NCBI RefSeq assembly: GCF_900156255.1 | Contig: NZ_FTMK01000012.1 | Location: 1 to 64,000, forward strand | Length of the DNA: 64,000 bases | DNA from: Paracoccus thiocyanatus | GTDB lineage: Bacteria; Pseudomonadota; Alphaproteobacteria; Rhodobacterales; Rhodobacteraceae | Direction of reading: 5' to 3' | Part shown: piece after piece, positions 35,910-45,424 of the stretch | Numbering within the stretch: position 1 is the stretch's first letter | Layout of the letters: each line of letters begins with the position of its first letter | Notes under the pieces: generated by a model | Told to the model about the DNA's origin: nothing | What the model saw: only the letters and a program-made list of their open reading frames with translations | The model's database searches: none | Made by a program: the position numbers and the translations under genes

Positions 35910-37073
35910 ATGGACAGCGCAGAAAGCCAACGACCGGGCGAACCGGAACAGGCCGGGACGGAACGGGACGGGCCGGCGGCCGCCTCGGGCCGGGTGCTGC
36001 GCCGCTGGATCGCAAAGCGCGACCACATGCGCAGCATGGCCGGCCCCTCGCCGCGCCAGGCGGCCGAATTCCGGCTGGAACGCGCCGCGGCGACGGCCCT
36101 GGCCCGTGCGGCCGAAAATCAGCTTCACCTGCCGGTCTTTGTCGAAAAGCTGGAACGAAGCACCATCACCTTGGCCGAACTGCCCGAGCTTTTGCCCGAA
36201 CGCGCCTTGCTTGCGCTGGTCGGCGGCCGGCGCGACGCGCTTGGCGTGGTGGCGATCTGTCCGGGCCTTCTGGCCTCGCTGATCGAGATGCAGGCGATCG
36301 GCCGCGTGACATCGCGCCCCGCGCAGCCGCGCCGGCCCACGCGCACCGATGCCACCATCTCGGCCGATTTCGTGAATGCCTTGCTGGCGGAACTGGGACG
36401 CGAATGCGCGACGGCGGCCGGTTGCCCGGATTTCGGCGCCTTTCGCTATGTCACCTATATGGACGATCCGCGCCCGCTAACGGTCACGCTGGAAGATGGC
36501 GAAATGACCCGGCTGTGCTTTCACCTGCGCACGGGCACCGGCGGGCAGCGCGACGGACAGCTGATGATCGCCCTGCCGGCGGAAACCGGCACGGGCCGCG
36601 CGCCGGCCGCGGACGGCCAGCCGCAATTGCCGGCGCTGCAAGCCGCCATGCCGGCGGCGGCGGCGGTCCCGGCATCCCTGGCCGCGGCGGTGCAGGATGC
36701 GCCGATCCGGCTGACCGGCATTCTGGCGCGGCGCCGGCTCAGCCTGCATCAGTTGCGCGGGCTGACGCCGGGCGCGCTGCTGCCGCTGCCGCAATCCGTG
36801 CTGGACGAAGCCTGGGTGGAAACGGCGCAAGGCCAGCTTCTGGCCCGCGGCCGGCTTGGCGAAAAGGACGGCTTCCACGCCATCCGCCTGCGCGATGCCG
36901 GCCAGCATGGCGCCGCGGCAGATCCGGGCGCGGATGGCTGGCGCGCGGGATGCACGGCGCTGCACCAGGACCCGCCGCAGCCAGCCGGCGCGGACCTGCC
37001 CCCGGCCGATCTGGACGATCCCGACGCCTTCCGCATGGCCCAGCCGATGCCGCCTTTGGCCAAGCCCGGCTAA
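35910..37073 (+). CDS. FliM/FliN C-ring-like protein, orphan
   Basis: 387 residues. The middle (about 50-190) looks like the FliM CheC-like region (LPELLPERALLALVGGRRDA, then LGVVAICPGLLASLIEMQAIG), and the C-terminal part with LTGILARRRLSLHQLRGLTP and GALLPLPQSVLDEAWVE resembles a surface-presentation (SpoA/FliN) domain. The last 70 residues are disordered and Pro/Ala rich. It starts at ATG 35910; 110 further codons upstream are open but unlike protein. No flagellar gene is nearby, and a CheY-like gene precedes it by 151 bp. Motor role or other use is open. Confidence 0.62.
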   Translation: MDSAESQRPGEPEQAGTERDGPAAASGRVLRRWIAKRDHMRSMAGPSPRQAAEFRLERAAATALARAAENQLHLPVFVEKLERSTITLAELPELLPERALLALVGGRRDALGVVAICPGLLASLIEMQAIGRVTSRPAQPRRPTRTDATISADFVNALLAELGRECATAAGCPDFGAFRYVTYMDDPRPLTVTLEDGEMTRLCFHLRTGTGGQRDGQLMIALPAETGTGRAPAADGQPQLPALQAAMPAAAAVPASLAAAVQDAPIRLTGILARRRLSLHQLRGLTPGALLPLPQSVLDEAWVETAQGQLLARGRLGEKDGFHAIRLRDAGQHGAAADPGADGWRAGCTALHQDPPQPAGADLPPADLDDPDAFRMAQPMPPLAKPG

Positions 37074-37259
37074 GCTTCGCGATGCCGGACCGGGCCGCGA
37101 TTGCCGCAATCGGGCGACTTTTCCCGCAAATAGCGTCCCCCATGCCGATATCCGGCCGCAGAATGGCCCGGCAAGTCCAGATTCCCCTTGAAAAACCGCC
37201 CGGCTGGACGCATGTAGCTTGCGCCCGCCCCAGCCGCGGGTCACCCTACAGGAGAGAAC

Positions 37260-37478
37260 ATGGCCAAGGAAGAAATGCTCGAATTTCCCGGCGTCGTGAA
37301 GGAACTCCTGCCGAACGCGACATTCCGGGTCGAGCTAGAGAACGGCCATGAGATCATCGCGCATATGGCAGGAAAGATGCGCAAGAACCGCATCCGCGTC
37401 CTCGCTGGCGACAAGGTTCAGGTGGAAATGAACACCTATGACCTCACGAAGGGGCGTATCAATTACCGCTTCAAGTAA
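37260..37478 (+). CDS. infA: Translation initiation factor IF-1
   Basis: 72 residues, the exact family length. The S1/OB fold sequence [20 protein letters not shown] through [20 protein letters not shown] is unmistakable. It binds the ribosomal A-site during initiation. An AGGAG ribosome site precedes the ATG. A possible promoter TTGAAA (37188) lies about 70 bp upstream. It leads a conserved block with maf, RNase E/G and yacG. Confidence 0.98.
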   Translation: MAKEEMLEFPGVVKELLPNATFRVELENGHEIIAHMAGKMRKNRIRVLAGDKVQVEMNTYDLTKGRINYRFK

Positions 37479-37503
37479 GACCGGCGCCGATCCGGCATCC
37501 GGC

Positions 37504-38148
37504 ATGACGCATGCGATGCCCGGCGACGCGACACCCGGCCCGGCCGCCCTCGGCCGCCCTTCGGGGCAAGACCGGCCGACGCTGATCCTGGGCTCGGCCA
37601 GCCCGCGTCGGCAAGAACTTCTGGCCCAGATCGGCATCCGGCCCGACCGGATCCTTGCGGCGGAAATCGACGAGACCCCGCATCGCGGCGAAAGCCCCCC
37701 CGCCTATGTCCGCCGCATGGCGCGCGAGAAATCCGCGGCGCTGGCCGGCCATGGCCGCGACGCGGTGCTATGTGCCGACACCGCGGTGGTTGCGGGGCGC
37801 CGCATCCTTGGCAAGCCCGCCGACAGCCACGAGGCGGCGCAGTATCTGCGCCTGCTGTCCGGTCGCCGCCACCGGGTTCTGACCGCGGTCGCGCTGGCCC
37901 ATGGCGGCCGGCTGCGCGAAAGACTGGTGGAAACCACGATCCGCTTTCGCCCGCTGTCGGCGGCCGAAATCGAAGCCTATCTGGCCACCGGCGAATGGCA
38001 GGGCAAGGCCGGCGGCTATGCCATCCAGGGCCGTGCCGCGGCTTTCGCGCTGTGGATGCAGGGCTCTTATACCGGCGTGGTCGGCCTGCCGCTGGCCGAA
38101 ACCGCGGTCTTGCTGGCCGCCATCGGCATCAGGGGGGACGCAGCATGA
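37504..38148 (+). CDS. maf: Maf-family nucleotide pyrophosphatase
   Basis: 214 residues. The opening [19 protein letters not shown], the core [21 protein letters not shown] and [16 protein letters not shown] are hallmark Maf motifs, with the catalytic Asp in ADTAV. It hydrolyses non-canonical or modified nucleoside triphosphates. About 25 extra N-terminal residues precede the core; starts at 37504 or 37516 are both possible. It overlaps the RNase E/G start by 4 bp. Confidence 0.9.
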   Translation: MTHAMPGDATPGPAALGRPSGQDRPTLILGSASPRRQELLAQIGIRPDRILAAEIDETPHRGESPPAYVRRMAREKSAALAGHGRDAVLCADTAVVAGRRILGKPADSHEAAQYLRLLSGRRHRVLTAVALAHGGRLRERLVETTIRFRPLSAAEIEAYLATGEWQGKAGGYAIQGRAAAFALWMQGSYTGVVGLPLAETAVLLAAIGIRGDAA

Positions 38149-39206
38149 AGGGCCGTCAAATTGTCCTGGGCCGGATGTTCGGCCGCGACGCCGCGGCGCT
38201 GATGCAGGACGGCCGGCTTGAGGATTTGATCGTCGACCCGGTCGGCGCGGCGCCCTTGGCCCCCGGCGCGATCTGCCGGGCCAAGGTGGACCGGCTGGTC
38301 AAGGGCCAGGGCGGCGTCTTCCTGCGCCTGCCCCAGGGCGCCCGCGGCTTCCTGCGCGACCGCTCCGGCCTGCGCGAAGGGCAGTCGCTGCTGGTGCAGG
38401 TCAGCGGCAGCGCCGAGGAGGGCAAGGCCGTGCCGGTTTCCTCTCGGCTGAATTTCCGCGGCCGGCATGTGATCGTGACCCCCGGCATTCCCGGCGTGAA
38501 CGTCTCGCGCCGCATCCGCGATACGGCGCTGCGCGAGGCGCTGGCGGGGTTGGGCGAAGCCGCCCTGGCCGGCATGGCCGATCCACCGGGCCTGGTCTTT
38601 CGCAGCATGGCGGCCATGGCCGGGGATGACGAAATCGCCGCCGAACTGGCCCGGCTTCTGGACCTGGCGCAAACCGTGCTGTCGGATCGAGAGGGCGCGC
38701 CGGAACTGTTGCTGGACGCGCCCGAACCGGCCGAGCTGGCCTGGTATGATTGGGCCGATCCGCCGCCTGACGATGTCCTGGAGCGTCCCGACGCCTTCGA
38801 GATCAGCGGGGCCGAGGCCGCGGTTCTCGACCTGCTGGACCCCCACGTCGATCTGGGTGGCGGCGCCTGGGCCGAGATCGAGCCGTTGCGCGCGCTGGTC
38901 GCCATCGACGTCAATACCGGCGCCGATCATTCGCCGGCAGCCGGGCTCAAGGCCAATATCGCCCTGGGCCGCGACCTGCCGCGGCAATTGCGCCTGCGCG
39001 GCCTGGGCGGCCAGGTGGTCGTCGATTTCGCGCCCATGCCCAAGCGCGACCGCGGGACGCTGGAGCAGGTGCTGCGCGCCGCATTCCGTTCGGAATCGGC
39101 CGAGACGGTGCTGATCGGCTGGACGGCGATGGGGCTTTACGAGATCAGCCGCAAGCGCGACCGCATCGCGTTGGCGCGGCTGGCACAGACCGAGGGAATG
39201 GCATGA
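38145..39206 (+). CDS. Ribonuclease E/G family protein, short form
   Basis: 353 residues, far shorter than RNase E and shorter than RNase G (about 490). The S1-like N-terminal part (residues 1-100) and the DNase I-like catalytic domain with Asp255 in VAIDVNTGA and Asp294 in VVVDFAPM are present, so the magnesium site is intact. The C-terminal Zn-link (CPxCxG) is missing. It is the short RNase E/G paralogue of Rhodobacterales genomes, next to maf and yacG. It overlaps both neighbours by 4 bp. Confidence 0.85.
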   Translation: MKGRQIVLGRMFGRDAAALMQDGRLEDLIVDPVGAAPLAPGAICRAKVDRLVKGQGGVFLRLPQGARGFLRDRSGLREGQSLLVQVSGSAEEGKAVPVSSRLNFRGRHVIVTPGIPGVNVSRRIRDTALREALAGLGEAALAGMADPPGLVFRSMAAMAGDDEIAAELARLLDLAQTVLSDREGAPELLLDAPEPAELAWYDWADPPPDDVLERPDAFEISGAEAAVLDLLDPHVDLGGGAWAEIEPLRALVAIDVNTGADHSPAAGLKANIALGRDLPRQLRLRGLGGQVVVDFAPMPKRDRGTLEQVLRAAFRSESAETVLIGWTAMGLYEISRKRDRIALARLAQTEGMA

Positions 39207-39352
39207 AATGCCCGATCTGCGGCAAGCCCGCCACCGAACGCTATCGCCCGTTCTGTTCACGCCGCTGTGCGGATGTGGATCTGGCGCATTGGCTGCGCGG
39301 CGACTATCGCATCCCCGCCGAGCCGGCCGAGGACAAGCAAGGCGACGAGTGA
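39203..39352 (+). CDS. yacG: DNA gyrase inhibitor / zinc protein YacG
   Basis: 49 residues. [20 protein letters not shown] has the four zinc Cys at 3, 6, 18 and 22, then CADVDLAHWLRGDYRIP, the family's second half. YacG binds GyrB in Escherichia coli. The gene overlaps the RNase stop by 4 bp (ATGA) and is probably translated with it. The C-terminus is acidic. Confidence 0.93.
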   Translation: MKCPICGKPATERYRPFCSRRCADVDLAHWLRGDYRIPAEPAEDKQGDE

Positions 39353-39427
39353 AAATTTTGTTTTTGACTCTGGACATGGCTCGGCCCCTGCCATAACAAC
39401 ACGCCAGTCCGAAGCAGACGCTCCGGC

Positions 39428-39503
39428 GCCCGGATAGCTCAGTTGGTAGAGCAGCGGATTGAAAATCCGCGTGTCGGCGGTTCAAATCCGTCTCCGGGCA
39501 CCA
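39428..39503 (+). tRNA. tRNA-Phe (anticodon GAA)
   Basis: 76 nt including encoded CCA. Acceptor GCCCGGA pairs with TCCGGGC, D-stem GCTC/GAGC, anticodon arm GCGGATTGAAAATCCGC with GAA, and T-arm GGCGGTTCAAATCCGTC. It stands 75 bp after yacG. Confidence 0.96.
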
Positions 39504-39548
39504 TCCAATCCCTGAAATGGCGACCTGCAAGGCTAAGCATCTTGTCGT

Positions 39549-39571
39549 GCCTGTCGGCGGCAGGCGGTTTT
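39549..39571 (+). terminator. Weak terminator candidate after tRNA-Phe
   Basis: GCCTG and CAGGC form a 5-bp stem with a 7-nt loop, followed by GG and TTTT. It lies 45 bp after the tRNA and just before the 3' end of the minus-strand oxidase operon. Confidence 0.35.
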
Positions 39572-39582
39572 CCCGAATCGCC

Positions 39583-39675
39583 TCAAGGCCGGACCAGCAG
39601 CGCCAGAACCGCCAGCACCGCCGGCCCCAGGCACCACAGCAGCACGAACCAGCCGATGCGACATAGCCAGCGCAT
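39583..39675 (-). CDS. DUF2474 mini-protein of the bd-type oxidase
   Basis: 30 residues: one hydrophobic helix in MRWLCRIGWFVLLWCLGPAV followed by LAVLALLVRP. Its ATG overlaps the cydB stop (TGATG). Position and form match the DUF2474 proteins found after cyanide-insensitive bd oxidase genes, which are the counterpart of CydX. It probably sits in the membrane beside CydA. Confidence 0.85.
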   Translation of the reverse strand: MRWLCRIGWFVLLWCLGPAVLAVLALLVRP

Positions 39676-40682
39676 CAGTGATAGCCCTCCTCGGGGCGGA
39701 TCTTGCCGTGAAACACCCAATAGGCATAGGCGGTATAGGCCAGGATGATCGGGATCAGCACCGCCGTGCCCACCAGCGCAAAGCGCAGGCTGTCATCCGG
39801 CGCTGCCGCCTCGGCAATGCCAAGCGAGGGGGGCACGATCATCGGGTAGAAGCTGATCCCGATGCCGATATAGGCCCAGACGAAAAGCCCAAGCGCGCAC
39901 AGGAACGGCGCCAGCTCCTCGCCCCGCGCAAGCCCGCGCCACAGCCGCCAGGCGGTCGCCAGCACCAGGGCCGGCACCGCGACGGAATAGAGCGCGCTTG
40001 GCCAGCGGAACCAGCGCGCGGCATAGGTCGGATCCTGCAAGGGCGTCAGGATGCTGACCAGCCCCAACATGGCCAGCGTCGCCAGTGCGGCCGGGCGGGC
40101 CAGGGCGCGCATATGCTGCTGGATGCGGCCCTGAAGCTTGAGGTTCAGCCAGGTCGCCCCCAGCAGGGCATAGCCGATCAGCAGCGCCACGCCGGTCAGC
40201 AGCGAAAAGGCGGTCAGCCAGTCCCACCAGCCCCCCGCATAGGCGCGGTCCTGGACCGCGATGCCCTGGACCAGCGCGCCCAGCGCGACGCCCTGCGCCA
40301 GTGCCGCCGCCACCGAACCGCCGAAAAAGCCGAAGTCCCAGACCCGCTTCCAGCGGCGGGTGCGCCAGCGATATTCAAAGGCTACGCCGCGAAAGATCAG
40401 CGCCAGCAGCATCACGATGATGGGCGCATAAAGCGCCGGCATGACGACGGCATAGGCCAGGGGAAATACCGCAAACAGCCCGCCTCCGCCCAGCACCAGC
40501 CAGGTTTCGTTGCCGTCCCAGACCGGCGCGACCGAGTTCATCATCACGTCGCGCTCGCCCTCGTCATGGGCAAAGGGAAACAGGATGCCGATCCCCAGGT
40601 CAAACCCGTCCAGGATGACATAGACCAGCACCGCAAAGGCGATGATCCCCGCCCAGATAAAGGAAAGATCCAGTCCGAACAT
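39675..40682 (-). CDS. cydB: Cytochrome bd-type quinol oxidase subunit II
   Basis: 335 residues with eight to nine membrane helices. WAGIIAFAVLVYVILDGFDLGIG and VWDGNETWLVLGGGGLFAVFP are the CydB hallmarks. With CydA it forms the quinol oxidase reducing O2 without proton pumping. It follows cydA after 2 bp and overlaps the DUF2474 gene. Members of the cyanide-insensitive branch have this gene arrangement. Confidence 0.95.
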   Translation of the reverse strand: MFGLDLSFIWAGIIAFAVLVYVILDGFDLGIGILFPFAHDEGERDVMMNSVAPVWDGNETWLVLGGGGLFAVFPLAYAVVMPALYAPIIVMLLALIFRGVAFEYRWRTRRWKRVWDFGFFGGSVAAALAQGVALGALVQGIAVQDRAYAGGWWDWLTAFSLLTGVALLIGYALLGATWLNLKLQGRIQQHMRALARPAALATLAMLGLVSILTPLQDPTYAARWFRWPSALYSVAVPALVLATAWRLWRGLARGEELAPFLCALGLFVWAYIGIGISFYPMIVPPSLGIAEAAAPDDSLRFALVGTAVLIPIILAYTAYAYWVFHGKIRPEEGYH

Positions 40683-40684
40683 GG

Positions 40685-42082
40685 CTATCCTCTGTGCTGC
40701 CGCGGGGTTTCGGCGGGGCCGGGGGTGATGCCCGCGGTGCGGATCGGTCCTTCGCGCAGCGCCGGCGCACCCGTGCCGGGCGGCGTCGACATCATGCGCA
40801 GCAGATAAAAGATGCCCGCCCCGAAGATGAAGAAATAGACGATGACGAAAGCCGCAAGCGAGGCGCCGACCGCGGCGGCATCCAGCGGCGAATGGCTTTC
40901 GGCGGTTCGCATCAGCCCGTAGACGGTAAAGGGCTGGCGGCCGACCTCGGTGGTGATCCAGCCCGCCAGCAAGGCGGCGAACCCCGCCGGCCCCATCAGG
41001 AACGCCGCCAGATGCAGCCCGCGCGCGGTGTAAAGTCGGCGCCGCCAGCGTGCCCACAGCCCCCAGATCGCCAGCCCCAGCATGGCAAAGCCCAGAGCCA
41101 CCATCACCCGGAACGACCAGAAGACGATCAGGACCGGCGGTTCGTCCTGGTCGGGGATCGTGTCGAGCCCGTCCAGCGCCCCGGTCCAGTCATGGGTCAG
41201 GATCAGGCTGGACAGGTTGGGGATCTGGACCGGCCAATGCACCGTCTTGGCCTGCTGGTCGGGCCAGCCGAACAGGATCAGCGGCGCGCCGTCGGGATGG
41301 CTGTCGAAATGCCCCTCCATCGCCATGACCTTGGCGGGCTGGTGTTCCAGCGTGTTCAACCCGTGCTGGTCGCCCGCCAGGATCTGCAAGGGCGCCACCA
41401 GCGCAAGCATCCCCATCGCCATCGAGAACATGCGCCGCGTCGCCGCATCGCCGCGGCCGCGCCGCAACAGCCAGCCCGCCGCGGCCCCGACCACCAGCGC
41501 GGTGGTCAGATAGGCCGCCAGCACCATATGCACCAGCCGATAGGGAAACGAGGGGTTGAAGATGATGCGCAGCCAGTCCTGCGGCTGGAACTGCCCGTTC
41601 TCGGCAATGCGGAAACCGGCGGGCGTGTGCATCCAGCTGTTGGCGGAAAGAATCCAGGTGGCCGAGATCAGCGTGCCCGCTGCGACCATCAGGGTCGCGA
41701 ACATGTGCAGCCCGTCGCCCACGCGCTCGCGTCCGAACAGCATGATGCCCAGGAACCCCGCCTCCAGGAAAAACGCCGTCAGCACCTCATAGGCCATCAG
41801 GGGTCCGATCACCGGCCCGGCGCGGTCGGAAAACACCGACCAGTTGGTGCCGAACTGATAGGACATGACGATCCCCGAAACGACGCCCATGGCAAAGGCG
41901 ACGGCGAAGATCTTTTTCCAATGTTCGAACAGCGCCAGATAGGTCGGGTCGCGCCTAAGCAGCCAAAGCCCGTTCAGCACCGCCAGATAGCTGGCCAGCC
42001 CGATCGAAAACGCCGGGAACACGATATGGAAGGACACCGTGAACGCGAATTGCAATCTTGCCAGCAGTTCGGCGGACAACAT
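40685..42082 (-). CDS. cydA: Cytochrome bd-type quinol oxidase subunit I, cyanide-insensitive type
   Basis: 465 residues. The haem b595 ligand His19 lies in FAFTVSFHIVFPAFSIG, and the other ligands are expected in the GVVSGIVMSYQFGTNW and ILSANSWMHTPAGF regions. The Q-loop is short, as in the CioA branch, rather than the longer Escherichia coli type. The start at 42082 is preferred over 42103 because the family opens ML.AELLARLQFA. No regulator is adjacent. Confidence 0.93.
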   Translation of the reverse strand: MLSAELLARLQFAFTVSFHIVFPAFSIGLASYLAVLNGLWLLRRDPTYLALFEHWKKIFAVAFAMGVVSGIVMSYQFGTNWSVFSDRAGPVIGPLMAYEVLTAFFLEAGFLGIMLFGRERVGDGLHMFATLMVAAGTLISATWILSANSWMHTPAGFRIAENGQFQPQDWLRIIFNPSFPYRLVHMVLAAYLTTALVVGAAAGWLLRRGRGDAATRRMFSMAMGMLALVAPLQILAGDQHGLNTLEHQPAKVMAMEGHFDSHPDGAPLILFGWPDQQAKTVHWPVQIPNLSSLILTHDWTGALDGLDTIPDQDEPPVLIVFWSFRVMVALGFAMLGLAIWGLWARWRRRLYTARGLHLAAFLMGPAGFAALLAGWITTEVGRQPFTVYGLMRTAESHSPLDAAAVGASLAAFVIVYFFIFGAGIFYLLRMMSTPPGTGAPALREGPIRTAGITPGPAETPRQHRG

Positions 42083-42269
42083 GGCCTTTCCCTTTCCCGG
42101 CATTCAGCTTGGGGCGGCTTCCGGCGTCGTCGGCCGCGCCAAGGATAAGGCCGGCGCGCCGGCAGCAACGAATTGCCAAGGCAACCGCGGGAACGCCGAT
42201 CCGGTTCCACGGCGGGCCCAGAGGGCGCAGGTTCAGCACCTTGCCCGCGGCAGGCCCGCCGGACCGCGG

Positions 42270-42743
42270 TTAGGAAAACTTCAGCGAGAACTGGTCGCCG
42301 TAATCCGGCTTGTCGCCCTTGACCTTGGCTTTCACCATCTCGAACAGAAAGCTCATGCCGCTGGCCGGGCCCAGCCAGACCTCGGCCGAGCGGGGGGTCA
42401 TGCGGACCAGCACCAGGTCGGGGTCGTCCTTGCCCTCTTCGAACCAGGTCGAGGCGACGGCGTTCCACACCTCGTCCAGCTTCTGGCGGTCCTGCGAGAC
42501 GTCCAGCCGGCCCCTGATCTCGGCATAAAGGCTTTCGCTGTTATCGCTGACGATATAGCGCGTCTCGGCCTGCTGGCCGGCGGCCTGCGCCATTGCCGTG
42601 CCGCGGGCGGTTATGAACCAAAGATTGCCGTCCTCGGGCTCGATATTGTGGGACATGGGCAGGAACGCGCCCCCGACCTCCAGCATCCCGGCACGGATGT
42701 CTTCCAGGCGGTCCCAGAATTCCTTGCGGCGGTCTTCGGTCAT
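42270..42743 (-). CDS. Pyridoxamine 5'-phosphate oxidase-like (general stress protein 26 type)
   Basis: 157 residues with a split-barrel flavin-binding fold. EFWDRLEDIRAGMLEVGG, GNLWFITARGTAMA and DVSQDRQKLDEVWNAVASTW are like the Gsp26/DUF-type FMN-binding proteins. The pattern of family members suggests FMN or haem binding with an unclear physiological role. It is not a biosynthetic PdxH. The gene stands alone, 134 bp downstream of argF. Confidence 0.82.
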   Translation of the reverse strand: MTEDRRKEFWDRLEDIRAGMLEVGGAFLPMSHNIEPEDGNLWFITARGTAMAQAAGQQAETRYIVSDNSESLYAEIRGRLDVSQDRQKLDEVWNAVASTWFEEGKDDPDLVLVRMTPRSAEVWLGPASGMSFLFEMVKAKVKGDKPDYGDQFSLKFS

Positions 42744-42876
42744 GTCATGCTCCGATCCTGTGGGAAATGTCGCGGCTCAACCGGATGAGCCCGCGAAAGT
42801 TCCCCGCCAGGACCGCCATGCCAAGGCGGCGCCGGGGCAAGCCGACGACCGCCGGGGGCCGGGCCGAAGCCGGCCG

Positions 42877-43803
42877 CTAAAGCCCCAGGCACCAGCGCAT
42901 GATCGCCTTTTGCGCATGCAGCCGGTTTTCCGCCTCGTCGAAGACGACCGAGTTCGGGCCGTCCATCACCGCGCTCGTCACCTCGTCGTCGCGATGCGCG
43001 GGCAGGCAATGCATGAACAGCGCATCAGGCTTGGCGCGCGCCATCAGCGCCTCGTTCACCTGATAGGAACGCAGCTGGTTGTGCCGCCGCTCGCGCGCCG
43101 ATTGCGGGTCGTGCATGGACACCCAAGTGTCGGTCACGACCAGGTCCGCGCCCTCGACCGCCTTGGCCGGATCGCGTTCAACCAGCGCCTGCACGCCCTG
43201 GGCACGGGCGAAATCCAGCGCCTCGCGCTCGGGGTCCAGGGTCGGCGGGCCGGTAAAGGTGAAGTCATAGCCGAACTGCCCGGCGGCATGGATCAGCGAG
43301 CAGCAGACATTGTTGCCGTCGCCCGACCAGACCACCTTGCGCCCGGCGATGGGGCCGCGATGTTCCTCGAAGGTCATCACATCGGCCATGATCTGACAGG
43401 GATGGGTGCGGTTCGTCAGCCCGTTGATCACCGGGACGCTGGCATGTTCCGCCATTTCCAGAAGCGTCGCCTCTTCAAAGGTGCGGATCATGATCAGGTC
43501 GACATAGCGCGACAAAACGCGGGCGGTATCGGCGATGGTTTCGCCATGGCCAAGCTGCATTTCCTTGCCCGACAGCACCATGGTCTGACCGCCCATCTGC
43601 CGCACGCCCAGGTCGAAACTGACGCGGGTCCGGGTCGAGGGCTTTTCGAAGATCAGCGCCACCATGCGGTTTCTGAGCGGCTGTTCGGCATCGGGCGCGC
43701 CCTTGGGCTGGCCGTCGCGCGCGTCCTTCATCCGGCGCGCGCAGTCGATCATGCCGCGCAGATCTGCCTTGTCGGTGGTGTGGATATCGAGGAAACTGTT
43801 CAT
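42877..43803 (-). CDS. argF: Ornithine carbamoyltransferase
   Basis: 308 residues. Carbamoyl-phosphate-binding motif STRTR is at 56-60 and ornithine-binding HCLPAH near the C-terminus, with DTWVSM preceding it. It makes citrulline in arginine synthesis in the cytoplasm. The start at 43803 is chosen because the family opens [15 protein letters not shown]. It lies downstream of argD, 276 bp away, likely in one operon. Confidence 0.97.
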   Translation of the reverse strand: MNSFLDIHTTDKADLRGMIDCARRMKDARDGQPKGAPDAEQPLRNRMVALIFEKPSTRTRVSFDLGVRQMGGQTMVLSGKEMQLGHGETIADTARVLSRYVDLIMIRTFEEATLLEMAEHASVPVINGLTNRTHPCQIMADVMTFEEHRGPIAGRKVVWSGDGNNVCCSLIHAAGQFGYDFTFTGPPTLDPEREALDFARAQGVQALVERDPAKAVEGADLVVTDTWVSMHDPQSARERRHNQLRSYQVNEALMARAKPDALFMHCLPAHRDDEVTSAVMDGPNSVVFDEAENRLHAQKAIMRWCLGL

Positions 43804-44079
43804 CTGTAACTGCTTTCGGATTGATCTGGCAAGCAAGCCGCTTTGCATGGGCAAGGTCAAGACCAAACGCCCCGCGCGCAGCGGCGGAAAAACAGACAGC
43901 CTCATCGGTGGCGGGTCATCGCCGGCGCCAGCGTTCCATCTTCGGCAATGCGCGGTTCCTGGCGGCGCGAACCCGCGTGTTCCAGGACATCCTGGGCGCA
44001 GATCGGCTGCGGCCTGGGCAGGGGCGGCCAGCCTGCCGGCAGGGGCAGGGCCGCACGCGCCACCGGCCGCAAGCCCGGC

Positions 44080-45252
44080 TTACCCATCCAGCCGTCCGGC
44101 AGCGCGGTCCAGCCGGGCGACGGCCTCGGCTATCTCGTCGTCGCCGATGGTCAGCGGCGGCAGCAGGCGCAGGGTATTGTCGGCCGCGGCCACGGTCAGG
44201 ATATGCTCGCCGTAGCCGGCATTGACCAGTTCGCCCGGCGCGACCTTGCATTTCAGGCCCAGCATCAGCCCCTGGCCGCGCACGCTTTCGAACACCTGGG
44301 GATGGGCTGCGACCAGCCCCTCCAGCTTCTGGCGCAGCAGCGCGGCCTTGCGGTTCACCTCGGCCAGGAATTCGGGCCGGGCGATGATCTCCATCACCTT
44401 GGCGCCCACCGCGCAGGCCAAGGGGTTGCCGCCATAGGTCGAGCCATGCGTGCCCGCCGCCATGGCCGCGGCCGCCTTTTCCGTCGCGACCACCGCGCCC
44501 AGCGGGAAGCCGCTGCCGATACCCTTGGCGATCATCATGATGTCGGGGGTGATGCCGGCATATTCATGCGCAAACAGCCTGCCGGTGCGGCCCATGCCCG
44601 ATTGCACCTCGTCCAGCACCAGAAGCGCGCCGGTCTGGTCGCAAAGCGCGCGGATCGCGGCCAGGTCGGCATCGGGCAGCGGGCGGATGCCGCCTTCGCC
44701 CTGCACCGGCTCCAGCATGACGGCGGCGGTGCGGTCGGAAATCGCCGCCTTCAGCGCCGCCATGTCGCCCCAGGGCAGTTGGCGGAAACCGGGCATCAGC
44801 GGGCCGAAGCCCTTGACCATCTTTTCCGACCCCGCCGCCGCGATGGCGCCGGTCGAGCGGCCGTGAAAGGCGCCCTCGAAGGTCAGGATCTCGTAGCGGT
44901 CGGGATCGCCCTGCTCGCTCCAATACTTGCGCACCATCTTGATCGCCAGTTCCGCCGCCTCGGTGCCGGAATTGGTGATGAATACGGTATCGGCGAAGGT
45001 GTGCTCGACCAGAAGGTCCGCCAGCCTTTCCTGTTCGGGGATCTGATACAGGTTCGAGACATGCCAGATCCGCTTGGCCTGTTCGGTCAGCGTGGCGACC
45101 AGGTCGGGGTTCGCGTGACCCAGCGCATTCACGGCGATGCCCGCGCCCAGGTCCAGGTATCGCGTCCCGTCCGTCGCGATGGCCCAGGTGCCCTCGCCCC
45201 GCTCAAAGGCGATGGGCGCGCGGTTATAGGTCGGCAGGACATGCGGAATCAT
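44080..45252 (-). CDS. argD: Acetylornithine aminotransferase
   Basis: 390 residues, class III PLP aminotransferase. Glycine-rich NSGTEAAELAIKM, Asp214 in LLVLDEVQSGMGRTG and the PLP Lys243 in MMIAKGIGSGFPLG are present. It converts N-acetylglutamate semialdehyde to N-acetylornithine; members often also use succinyldiaminopimelate. It precedes argF in the same direction. The 276-bp gap between them holds no gene I can support. Confidence 0.95.
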   Translation of the reverse strand: MIPHVLPTYNRAPIAFERGEGTWAIATDGTRYLDLGAGIAVNALGHANPDLVATLTEQAKRIWHVSNLYQIPEQERLADLLVEHTFADTVFITNSGTEAAELAIKMVRKYWSEQGDPDRYEILTFEGAFHGRSTGAIAAAGSEKMVKGFGPLMPGFRQLPWGDMAALKAAISDRTAAVMLEPVQGEGGIRPLPDADLAAIRALCDQTGALLVLDEVQSGMGRTGRLFAHEYAGITPDIMMIAKGIGSGFPLGAVVATEKAAAAMAAGTHGSTYGGNPLACAVGAKVMEIIARPEFLAEVNRKAALLRQKLEGLVAAHPQVFESVRGQGLMLGLKCKVAPGELVNAGYGEHILTVAAADNTLRLLPPLTIGDDEIAEAVARLDRAAGRLDG

Positions 45253-45424
45253 GGAGTTACCCTCTCTGGGAACGGCCGCTTGGCGGCACCATGGCTGACG
45301 AAAAGGTGGAAAGGCACGGGGGATCGGACGTCGAAGGCGTCAACGTCGGGAACGGGCGATATGGGCGGTCCGAACGATCATGCCGTTCGCATAGCGCGGA
45401 AGCGGCCCCCGTGCAACGCAGTTT

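Noticed and set aside
39443..39748. Plus-strand ORF across tRNA-Phe
   Set aside because: It starts inside the tRNA and crosses the cydB end; a false frame.
43916..43990. 24-codon basic ORF between argD and argF (minus strand)
   Set aside because: Very Arg-rich short peptide, ribosome site too close to the ATG, no family known. It could be a real mini-protein but nothing supports it.
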